A stretch of 6,451 bases of DNA, from assembly GCA_025457785.1 (NCBI GenBank), contig JALOTS010000130.1, positions 1 through 6,451 of the forward strand, written 5' to 3'. The stretch comes from Pontiellaceae bacterium. GTDB lineage: Bacteria; Verrucomicrobiota; Kiritimatiellia; Kiritimatiellales; Tichowtungiaceae. Below the pieces are notes generated by a model that was not told where the DNA came from, ran no database searches, and was given only the letters and a program-made list of their open reading frames with translations. Of this stretch, positions 1-5,135 are shown in pieces. The translations under genes and the position numbers were made by a program. Position 1 is the first letter of the stretch, and each line of letters opens with the position of its first letter.

Positions 1-123
1 AGTTGGCTTCGGATAGTGATTATGTATGTTTCCATATGCAGTTTTCTCACAGGGGACTTGAACCCCATTAACAACACGCCCGTGCCGGGCGTACACAAAC
101 CGGATTCAGGCGACGGCTTATAG
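1..123 (+). CDS. C-terminal fragment of an unknown protein, probably a preceding cassette gene (partial)
   Basis: The frame starting at base 1 is open from the window edge to TAG at 121-123, giving 40 residues. The first part is hydrophobic (WLRIVIMYVSICSFL) and could be the end of a membrane segment. The last part is a polar, proline- and glycine-rich tail (NPINNTPVPGVHKPDSGDGL). The tail is encoded by the hairpins of the candidate attC site, and the stop falls in the attC loop. Cassette genes commonly end inside their own attC, which fits. I do not recognise the protein. The fragment is short and the start is outside the window, so the reading frame could be fortuitous. Confidence 0.4.
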   Translation, partial: SWLRIVIMYVSICSFLTGDLNPINNTPVPGVHKPDSGDGL

Positions 124-148
124 GCGCGCCTGATCCGGAGCGTTGGGC
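66..148 (+). other. Candidate integron attC recombination site (attC1)
   Basis: The right end is GTTGGGC at 142-148, an exact match to the attC R' box consensus GTTRRRY. Just inside it, CCGGAT-T-CAGGCG (100-112) pairs with CGCCTGATCCGG (127-138). This is a 12-bp stem with a single bulged T at 106, like the extrahelical bases that orient attC folding. Left of it is a perfect 7-bp hairpin, ACGCCCG-TGC-CGGGCGT (76-92). The left (R'') box is unclear: candidates are the AAC at 70-72 or a degenerate CAC at 94-96, so the 5' limit is approximate. A gene starts at the very next base, as in cassettes. No integrase gene is in the window; it would be expected to the left. Confidence 0.5.
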
Positions 149-550
149 ATGAAAATAATGATATCAGACAATCCACTTGTTAGCAGAAGAGCGAGAGTGT
201 TCTGTGCTGTTGGCGCTGTTTTATTCTCCATTTTTGGCTGGTTCCTCACCCTCGTGTTAGCTTGGGGGCTCATCTCAGAAAGAACCGCTTGTCATAACGG
301 GAAACCCATCTGGATCGGATGTGTGATTTTAGGATATTTCTCTTTTGCTTTATCTTGGTTTGCTATTCGACTAATTGCTCGGCCCCTCCCAACTGATGGT
401 TCATCAACAATGATGCCCCGTTGGTTTTTACTTTTTACCATAGCTTTCTTTGCGGGGTGCGTACTGCTTACATACGTTTTAAAATGAAAGGGGCCCGACA
501 ACAGCTTTCATTTTATCGCCGACTCAACCGGCTCAAAGTGACGCTCAACG
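143..550 (+). mobile_element. Putative single-gene integron cassette
   Basis: Taking the usual recombination point G^TT in the R' boxes, the unit from T143 to G550 would be one excisable cassette of about 408 bp. It has one gene (149-487) starting 6 bp inside the left junction, and its own attC (493-556) starting 6 bp after the stop codon. Both attC-like sites point the same way, with the gene on the same strand. The cassette looks more AT-rich than the flanking housekeeping genes and is on the opposite strand to them. It appears to be the last cassette, because chromosomal sequence leading to the phosphohexomutase gene follows. The call rests on structure and layout only, with no integrase in view. 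Confidence 0.55.
149..487 (+). CDS. Small three-helix membrane protein of unknown function (cassette-encoded)
   Basis: 112 residues from ATG 149 to TGA 485-487. An in-frame TTG at 143 lies inside the attC box and is unlikely to be used. GGAG at 137-140, 8 bases before the ATG, is a plausible ribosome binding site supplied by the attC stem. There are three hydrophobic stretches: about residues 17-42 (VFCAVGAVLFSIFGWF...), 54-77 (WIGCVILGYFSFALSWF) and 92-111 (WFLLFTIAFFAGCVLLTY). A short basic N-terminus (RRAR) suggests a cytoplasmic N-terminus. The loop after helix 1 has ERTACHNGKP, and a cytoplasmic or periplasmic loop of about 14 residues (PLPTDGSSTMMPR) precedes helix 3. There is no cleavable signal peptide, enzyme motif or known domain that I recognise. 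It is probably an inner-membrane protein. Many cassette genes encode such unknown small proteins, and I assign no function. Confidence 0.65.
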   Translation: MKIMISDNPLVSRRARVFCAVGAVLFSIFGWFLTLVLAWGLISERTACHNGKPIWIGCVILGYFSFALSWFAIRLIARPLPTDGSSTMMPRWFLLFTIAFFAGCVLLTYVLK

Positions 551-556
551 TCGGAA
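493..556 (+). other. Candidate integron attC recombination site (attC2)
   Basis: A 64-base stretch begins 6 bases after the cassette gene stop and folds in the attC pattern. The outer arms GCCCGAC (493-499) and GTCGGAA (550-556) pair over CCGAC/GTCGG. Next is an unpaired spacer of 4 and 5 bases (500-503, 545-549). An inner stem follows: TCATTTT (508-514) pairs with AAAGTGA (535-541) with one G-T wobble, flanked by GC/GC. A terminal stem GCCG/CGGC (518-521, 529-532) closes a 7-base loop. The length is in the usual attC range. The R' box has GTC instead of the canonical GTT, but the left box carries the matching GAC, so the pairing is kept. No consensus search was run. Confidence 0.6.
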
Positions 557-633
557 AAAAAGTCGTGTAATGCGCGGGTTGATATTTTGGATTGGATCAG
601 GTGCGTTGCCGGATATGCAGCCGGTCATCCAGT

Positions 634-663
634 ATTCCAATATTCCATCATTCCACTATTCCA
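634..663. repeat. Short tandem repeat, ATTCCA with 8-bp period
   Basis: ATTCCA occurs at 634-639, 642-647, 650-655 and 658-663, exactly 8 bases apart. The two linking bases vary (AT, TC, CT). A fifth, degenerate unit (CATCCA, 626-631) lies one period to the left. On the minus strand it reads as TGGAAT repeats starting 17 bases after the phosphohexomutase stop codon. I see no coding or terminator role. Similar TGGAAT-type short repeats occur between genes in several environmental bacterial groups, which is recollection rather than a search result. Confidence 0.7.
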
Positions 664-680
664 TGGGGGCCGGACTGACG

Positions 681-2141
681 CTATCCCTTCAATCGCAACA
701 GAATTTCCATCGACTGTTTTTGCATTTCGAGGACGCGGGCCGGGCTGGAGGCTTCGTTGTAGCAGCGGAATTCAGGGGCGTTGCCGGACGGGCGCATGTG
801 CAGGACTTCCAAACTTTGGAAGGTAACGCGCAGGCCGTCAGTGCGGTCAATCGAGTCAACCTTGCCGAAGGCTTCGCCGAACGCCTCTTCAATGGCGGCG
901 GCATCTTTAAAGCGCGCCACAATTTTGGCGCTCTCTTCCGTCGGGAAATTCTGAATGCGGTCGCTGGCGGTGAAGCGCTGCGGCAGACCGGCCAGCAGTC
1001 CGGAGATCGGTTTTCCTTCCTTGATGGAAAGCAGGATGATGCTCAGAACCGGCAGAACGGCGTCGCGCGTCGGCAGCGGGCTGAGACTGCGCCTATTTCC
1101 AGAGATTGGAAAGTCGCTGTTGGTTAGAAATCCGCCGTTGGCTTCGTAGCCGACCACTCCTCGCCAGCCGGTTTTAACCGCGTCGATCATAGAGGCGATG
1201 ACGAATGGCGAGCCGATTTTGGTGCGGCGGACATCGGCGAACCAGCCGGTTTTTTCGAGTGCGCTGTTGCAACTGACCGGCGTGCTGACGGAATCGGCGC
1301 CAAGGTAGCGGGCGGCCAGAATCCCGGCGATGTCGCCGCGCAGCCATTCGCCGTGTTCGTCGCTGATCAGCGGGCGGTCGCTGTCGCCGTCGGTGGAAAG
1401 GATTGTATCAAACCCATATTCGGCCGACCACTGGCGGGCCAGCACAACATCCTCTTCGCGGATAGCTTCGGTATCGACGGGAATAAAAGTGTCGGAAAAA
1501 CCGAGCGGAGTCACTACGGCGCCGAGTCCGGAAAAGATTTCGACCAGCAGGTCGCGTCCGACCGCGGAATGCTGATAGATCCCGATTTTTTTGCCGCGCA
1601 GGCAGTTGTTTGGAAAGACATCCAGATAGCGGGCAACGTAGGCTTTCCGGGCGGCATCCGTTTCCAGCGGCATTTCAAACGGAAAATCAAGCTGTCCCTC
1701 CGGCACGCTCACTTGCTGGGAGGTGATGCCCGCTTCGTCGGACTTCAAAATCTCGCCGGAGCACTTGTTGAATTTGATGCCGTTGCGATCCGCCGGAATA
1801 TGACTGCCGGTCACCATGATGGCCGGGCATTTGTTTTCGAGGCCGTAAAGCGCAACCGCAGGCGACGGGATGCGTCCGCAATTGACCGGCGTGTATCCCA
1901 TCTCTTTGGCGGCGCGGGCGACGGCGGTCATGATGCGTCCGGTTGAAGGACGCAGATCGCCGGCAATGGCGACCGTTTCGCCGTTTTTTGTCAGCGCGCC
2001 GGTCTGTTCCAGATACTGGAGAAATCCGCGCGTGTAGGTATAGCAAACGAGATCGGTCATTTCAGACGCCAGTCCGCGGGCGCCGCTGGTTCCGAACTTT
2101 ACCCCGCTGCTCTGCATCAAATCGTGAATTGCAAATTCCAT
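681..2141 (-). CDS. Phosphohexomutase (phosphomannomutase/phosphoglucomutase family)
   Basis: A 486-residue cytosolic enzyme of the alpha-D-phosphohexomutase family, which moves phosphate between C1 and C6 of a hexose (mannose or glucose phosphates) via a phosphoserine. All four active-site loops are visible. The catalytic serine loop is TGSHIPADRNG (Ser113), a known variant of TASHNP. The metal loop is DGDSDR (251-256). The sugar-binding loop is GYEANGG (331-337). The phosphate-binding loop is RPSGNAPEFR (450-459). The N-terminal KFGTSGARG (15-23) is also typical. The sugar loop is not the classic GEMSGH, so mannose versus glucose specificity cannot be read from sequence; phosphomannomutase is the likelier label. 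The ATG start at 2141 has AGGAG at 2150-2154, 8 bases upstream, overlapping the lpd stop region. The 14-bp gap to lpd implies co-transcription. The gene is full length and intact, ending in TAG. Confidence 0.93.
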   Translation of the reverse strand: MEFAIHDLMQSSGVKFGTSGARGLASEMTDLVCYTYTRGFLQYLEQTGALTKNGETVAIAGDLRPSTGRIMTAVARAAKEMGYTPVNCGRIPSPAVALYGLENKCPAIMVTGSHIPADRNGIKFNKCSGEILKSDEAGITSQQVSVPEGQLDFPFEMPLETDAARKAYVARYLDVFPNNCLRGKKIGIYQHSAVGRDLLVEIFSGLGAVVTPLGFSDTFIPVDTEAIREEDVVLARQWSAEYGFDTILSTDGDSDRPLISDEHGEWLRGDIAGILAARYLGADSVSTPVSCNSALEKTGWFADVRRTKIGSPFVIASMIDAVKTGWRGVVGYEANGGFLTNSDFPISGNRRSLSPLPTRDAVLPVLSIILLSIKEGKPISGLLAGLPQRFTASDRIQNFPTEESAKIVARFKDAAAIEEAFGEAFGKVDSIDRTDGLRVTFQSLEVLHMRPSGNAPEFRCYNEASSPARVLEMQKQSMEILLRLKG

Positions 2142-2149
2142 AGTCCACG

Positions 2150-2154
2150 CTCCT
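2150..2154 (-). promoter_or_regulatory. Ribosome binding site of the phosphohexomutase gene
   Basis: AGGAG on the minus strand lies 8 bases before the ATG at 2141 and directly after the lpd TAA (2156-2158). It fixes the start codon and fits translation of a second gene in an lpd-led transcript. Confidence 0.7.
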
Positions 2155-2155
2155 G

Positions 2156-3511
2156 TTACATCCCGGTTTTAATAAATTGATCCATCGTATCTCTGATCAC
2201 TTCCCCCACGGTAGGATGTGGAAACACGATTTCGCGAATATCTTTCACCCGCAGTCCGGATTCGATCATTACGGCGGCGCCGTAAATCATTTCGGAAACA
2301 CCTGCACCGAGCAGATGGACACCGAGCAGGAGATCCGTACCGGCATCCTTAACAATCTTGACAGAGCCGGGACCGCGTTTGCCGTTTTCAGCAAGAAAAC
2401 GCCCGCTCATCGTCAGCGGCAGCGAGGCGGTTTCGATTGAGTATCCGTCCGCCTGCGCCTGCTCTTCGGTCAATCCGCAGCCCGCCGCTTCGGGCAGAGA
2501 ATAGACAATCCACGGAATTGCGTTGCGGCGGAAATGGTCGGGCTGTCCGCAAATCGTATGAAGCGCGACATCACCCATGCGTGCCGCCGAATGAGCCAGT
2601 TGGGAAAGACCGGTCACATCGCCGATCGCATAAACGCCAGGCAGATTCGTGCGCATCTGCTCATCGACTTTGATGCCGTGCCGGTCAAAATCAAGGCCGG
2701 CGTCTTCAAAGCCCATGTTTCCAAGGTTTGGAACACGCCCGACCGACATCAGTACGATATCCGCCTGAATTGATTTCTGTTCACCTTTCGCATCGGTAAA
2801 CTTCACGTCGTGGCCATCGATGGCGGTGACTTTACATCCGAGATTGAAATTGATTTTGTCCTTAACCGCCCGGCGGAATTCTCTGGCCTGAACGCGATCC
2901 ATGAAGGGAATAATTTCTTCCAGCAGTTCAATCACATCGACCTTAACGCCGAGACTGCTGAAAAAACCGGCAAACTCCACGCCGATCACCCCGCCGCCGA
3001 TCACCGTCAGCGTTTCCGGCATCCGGTTGATATTCAGAATTTCCGTACTGGTCATCACATGCGGCTGATCGGAACCGGGAATCGGCGGAACAAGCGGCGA
3101 AGCTCCTGTGGCAATTACTACGTTCACGCCTTCGTAAACCGTGTCGCCGACCTGCACTCTGCCCGGGCCGAGCAGCCGGGCCGTACCGGTCAGCACGTCA
3201 ACCTTGTTTTTCTTCATCATGAAACCGATTCCCGCGCGAAGCGTTTCAATCACTTCGGTTTTCCACGCCATCGCTTTGCAAAGATCGAACGTCACCTCGC
3301 CGGTCAGTACACCGAAACCGGGGGCTTCCTTGGCGTGGACATAATGTTTTGCGGAGTTTAAAAGCGTTTTGGTCGGAATACATCCGCAGTTCAGGCAGAC
3401 CCCGCCCAACAGATCTTTTTCGATCAAAAGAACTTTTTTGCCGAGATACCCGGCCCGCGCCGCCATGACATAGCCGCCCGGCCCCGCTCCAATAATTATC
3501 ATATCATACAT
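2156..3511 (-). CDS. lpd: Dihydrolipoyl dehydrogenase (E3)
   Basis: A 451-residue FAD flavoprotein that reoxidises dihydrolipoamide with NAD+ as the E3 subunit of 2-oxoacid dehydrogenase complexes or the glycine cleavage system. The FAD-binding GAGPGG is at residues 8-13. The redox disulfide motif GGVCLNCGCIPTK has Cys39 and Cys44, plus an extra Cys42 where Val is usual. The NAD-binding fold VIGGGVIGVEF is at 170-180 and the second FAD motif YAIGDV at 294-299. The C-terminal catalytic dyad HPTVGE (His432, Glu437) is in the dimerisation domain. Length is normal, with no fused lipoyl domain. I prefer ATG 3511 over the in-frame TTG at 3517, because GGAG (3518-3521) is 6 bases from the ATG and would touch the TTG. 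No E1 or E2 gene is nearby, so its complex is unknown. Mercuric reductase and glutathione reductase are less likely given the lipoamide-type motifs. Confidence 0.93.
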   Translation of the reverse strand: MYDMIIIGAGPGGYVMAARAGYLGKKVLLIEKDLLGGVCLNCGCIPTKTLLNSAKHYVHAKEAPGFGVLTGEVTFDLCKAMAWKTEVIETLRAGIGFMMKKNKVDVLTGTARLLGPGRVQVGDTVYEGVNVVIATGASPLVPPIPGSDQPHVMTSTEILNINRMPETLTVIGGGVIGVEFAGFFSSLGVKVDVIELLEEIIPFMDRVQAREFRRAVKDKINFNLGCKVTAIDGHDVKFTDAKGEQKSIQADIVLMSVGRVPNLGNMGFEDAGLDFDRHGIKVDEQMRTNLPGVYAIGDVTGLSQLAHSAARMGDVALHTICGQPDHFRRNAIPWIVYSLPEAAGCGLTEEQAQADGYSIETASLPLTMSGRFLAENGKRGPGSVKIVKDAGTDLLLGVHLLGAGVSEMIYGAAVMIESGLRVKDIREIVFPHPTVGEVIRDTMDQFIKTGM

Positions 3512-3517
3512 ACCCAA

Positions 3518-3521
3518 CTCC
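3518..3521 (-). promoter_or_regulatory. Ribosome binding site of lpd
   Basis: GGAG on the minus strand lies 6 bases before ATG 3511. It decides between that start and the TTG two codons upstream, which it would directly abut. Confidence 0.6.
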
Positions 3522-3590
3522 GTATTCCGCTTAATGTGACGAATGGGAAATCTACCTTACGCGCCGCGCCGGTTAAAACTGAAACTCATT

Positions 3591-3619
3591 ATTTTATGCC
3601 GCGTCCTCAGAATCTGCAA
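3591..3619 (-). promoter_or_regulatory. Sigma70-like promoter of the lpd-phosphohexomutase operon
   Basis: On the minus strand TTGCAG (3614-3619) is followed after exactly 17 bases by TAAAAT (3591-3596), a good -35/-10 pair. Transcription would start near 3584, giving a leader of about 70 bases before lpd. It sits between the rlmN terminator and lpd, where a promoter is expected. No clear operator was seen. Confidence 0.5.
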
Positions 3620-3691
3620 ATAACAGTTGATCCCGAACAGTGTATGTGAGAGGCGGGACTGTTTAATTTCCGCTTTGTTTGCGGGCTGCGC

Positions 3692-3722
3692 AAAAATTAT
3701 AAACCCTTCGTGCGAAGGTTTT
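3692..3722 (-). terminator. Intrinsic terminator of rlmN
   Basis: On the minus strand, starting a few bases after the rlmN TAA, AAACCTTC-GCAC-GAAGGGTTT forms a hairpin. Its CCTTC/GAAGG core is extended by AAA/TTT across one bulged base, and ATAATTTTTG follows with a T tract. It would end rlmN transcription before the lpd promoter region. Confidence 0.6.
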
Positions 3723-3724
3723 AT

Positions 3725-4819
3725 TTACAGCCGCCGGGCGCGGAGCTGGCCGCAGGCGGCTTTGAGTGCCGAACCTTTTGAGTCGCGCAAGGTGGTGTTA
3801 ATCCCTGCGTTTTCCAGAATCTGGAAAAACCGTTTCATGGTTTCAGTGTCCGGACGTTCGCCGTCAAATTCTTCGACCGGACTGAGCGGAATTAAATTCA
3901 CTCGGCAGGGGAATCGGCGCAGCAGCCGCACCAGTTCCCTCGCCTGCGTTTCAGAATCGTTTATGTCTTTGATCAGCGTATATTCGAAGGTGATGATGCG
4001 GTTGGTTTTTTCGGTGTAGGCGCGGCACGCCTCCAGCAGATCGTCCAGCGGCCAGCTTGCATTCACCGGCATCAGTTTGAAACGGGTTTCTTCATCCGGC
4101 GCATGCAGCGAAACCGACAGCTCGACCTGCAACCCCTCTTCCGCCAGCCGCTGAATACCGGAGACCACGCCGCACGTGCTGATGGTGATGCGCCGCGCAC
4201 CGATGCACAGTCCGTCCGGATGGTTCAAAATACGAACGGCTTTCATCACCTCGTCATAATTATCGAACGGTTCGCCAATGCCCATAAAAACCACATTATC
4301 GGGCCGCCCGCCGAGCAGCTTCGCCGTTTCCATCACCTCGCCGACGATTTCACCGGCGGTCAAATTTCGAATCAGACCCTTCTGTCCGCTGGCACAAAAG
4401 GCGCAGCCGAAGCGGCAGCCGACCTGACAGGAAAGACAAACCGTATTCCTCGGTTCGTCCGGTACGCTTTTCACACATGCGCAGGTATGAATGTTGTTAT
4501 CTGAAAACGCTTTACGTGTTCTGGAAGGAATAATCACGGTTTCGATCAGCTCATTATCACCGAGCTTAAACAGCAGTTTTTGCGTTTCGCCGGAATCGCC
4601 CTTGGTTTCCAGTTTTTCCAATCCTTGGAACGTGAACGCTTCCGCAAGCTGCGCCCGGAACGGCGCGGGCAGGTTTTTCATTTCATCGAATGAAGAAACC
4701 CGTTTAACGTAAAGCCAGTCCCATATCTGTTTCGCACGAAAAGCCGGCTGGCCTTCTGTTTTGCAAAACGCCGCAAGCTCTTCGAACAACAGCCCTTGTA
4801 TGGAGGGTTTCAACATCAT
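3725..4819 (-). CDS. rlmN: Radical SAM dual-specificity 23S rRNA/tRNA adenine C2 methyltransferase RlmN
   Basis: A 364-residue cytosolic radical SAM enzyme that makes 2-methyladenosine at A2503 of 23S rRNA and A37 of some tRNAs. The 4Fe-4S cluster motif CRFGCAFC supplies Cys135, Cys139 and Cys142. Cys128 in VCLSCQVGC matches E. coli Cys118, and Cys356 in KAACGQL matches the methyl-carrying Cys355. GIGEP (180-184) is the SAM-binding motif. The GQPAFRAKQIWDWLY segment is the family N-terminal domain. Absence of a Cfr-like context and the AACGQL ending favour RlmN over Cfr. An insertion of about 20 residues (about 101-124), containing CAC (113-115), separates IIPSR from the cluster region. The start is ATG 4819 or the adjacent ATG 4816. 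No good Shine-Dalgarno sequence is visible, and a foldback element ends 13 bp upstream. The gene stands alone, with its own terminator. Confidence 0.93.
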   Translation of the reverse strand: MMLKPSIQGLLFEELAAFCKTEGQPAFRAKQIWDWLYVKRVSSFDEMKNLPAPFRAQLAEAFTFQGLEKLETKGDSGETQKLLFKLGDNELIETVIIPSRTRKAFSDNNIHTCACVKSVPDEPRNTVCLSCQVGCRFGCAFCASGQKGLIRNLTAGEIVGEVMETAKLLGGRPDNVVFMGIGEPFDNYDEVMKAVRILNHPDGLCIGARRITISTCGVVSGIQRLAEEGLQVELSVSLHAPDEETRFKLMPVNASWPLDDLLEACRAYTEKTNRIITFEYTLIKDINDSETQARELVRLLRRFPCRVNLIPLSPVEEFDGERPDTETMKRFFQILENAGINTTLRDSKGSALKAACGQLRARRL

Positions 4820-4832
4820 AAATACATTTTGT

Positions 4833-5022
4833 CAGAATAATTGAGGTCAGAACCGAGCCAAAGGCGAGCTGGGCTCCACCAACGTGGAGCAACGAAGTGG
4901 CAATAATGAAAGAACATCTTGCTGGCGTGAATAAAAATTATTTCCACTGCGTTGTCCATCATTCACGGTACCCAGCCCGACTACGTCTCCTGACCCCAAT
5001 CATTCTGACCTTAATTATTCTG
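4833..5022. repeat. Foldback (MITE-like) element with nested inverted repeats
   Basis: The ends are inverted copies: 4833-4852 (CAGAATAATTGAGGTCAGAA) against the complement of 5003-5022, 19 of 20 identical. Nearer the centre, 4890-4907 and the complement of 4937-4954 match at 16 of 18 (CAACG.AGTGG.AATAAT). The arms between them also align, for example GCTGGG in both, so the whole is a long imperfect palindrome with a spacer of about 29 bp. The left arm holds a perfect hairpin GCTCCAC-CAAC-GTGGAGC (4873-4890). The right end has two 15-bp direct units (4993-5007, 5008-5022). There is no transposase and no credible gene inside. It fills most of the 316-bp purB-rlmN gap. It may be a non-autonomous element moved by a Y1/REP-type transposase, but that is inference. 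Confidence 0.65.
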
Positions 5023-5135
5023 TCGATATTCTCTTTTTACTGTTTTGGTTGCGGCCATGACACGCCGCATTCAACCAGAAACAACAGTTTTGTTGCTTTA
5101 TTTTCACAGGATCACAACCTGCTCAACTGCAATTG
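5023..5135. other. Rest of the purB-rlmN intergenic region, no gene seen
   Basis: This 113-bp stretch carries two small hairpins. TGCGGC/GCCGCA (5050-5055 with 5064-5069) has an 8-base loop and no T tract. CAACA/TGTTG (5082-5086 with 5091-5095) is followed on the minus strand by a short TTT and could be a weak purB terminator. No start codon with a ribosome binding site, RNA gene or convincing promoter was found. Confidence 0.4.

Noticed and set aside
51..66. tRNA T-arm-like sequence on the minus strand (GGGGTTCAAGTCCCC)
   Set aside because: The neighbouring sequence gives no acceptor pairing and no anticodon arm with a proper 7-base loop (a U at position 33 is missing). The stretch fits better as coding sequence and attC flank.
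557..590. Minus-strand T tract (GACTTTTTTTCC) as a terminator for the lpd-phosphohexomutase operon
   Set aside because: No stable hairpin precedes the T run; the nearby CGCG...CACG does not pair properly.
605..625. GCCGG-ATATGCAG-CCGG hairpin after the phosphohexomutase gene as a terminator
   Set aside because: The stem is only about 4 bp and no T tract follows on the minus strand.
570..1127. Long plus-strand open frame overlapping the phosphohexomutase gene
   Set aside because: It is antisense to a gene with all family motifs. Its product has no recognisable features, so it is a shadow of GC-rich codon use, as is the frame at 1353-1946.
2810..3361. 183-codon plus-strand open frame antisense to lpd
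   Set aside because: The lpd product is clearly conserved over the whole stretch. The antisense product is rich in His/Arg and Asn with no domain, and no ribosome binding site supports it.
3512..3517. TTG start for lpd two codons upstream
   Set aside because: The GGAG ribosome site directly abuts the TTG, while it is 6 bases from the ATG at 3511, which also matches usual family N-termini.
4704..4892. 62-codon minus-strand open frame overlapping the rlmN 5' end
   Set aside because: It is out of frame with rlmN and crosses the foldback element, with no ribosome site or family features.
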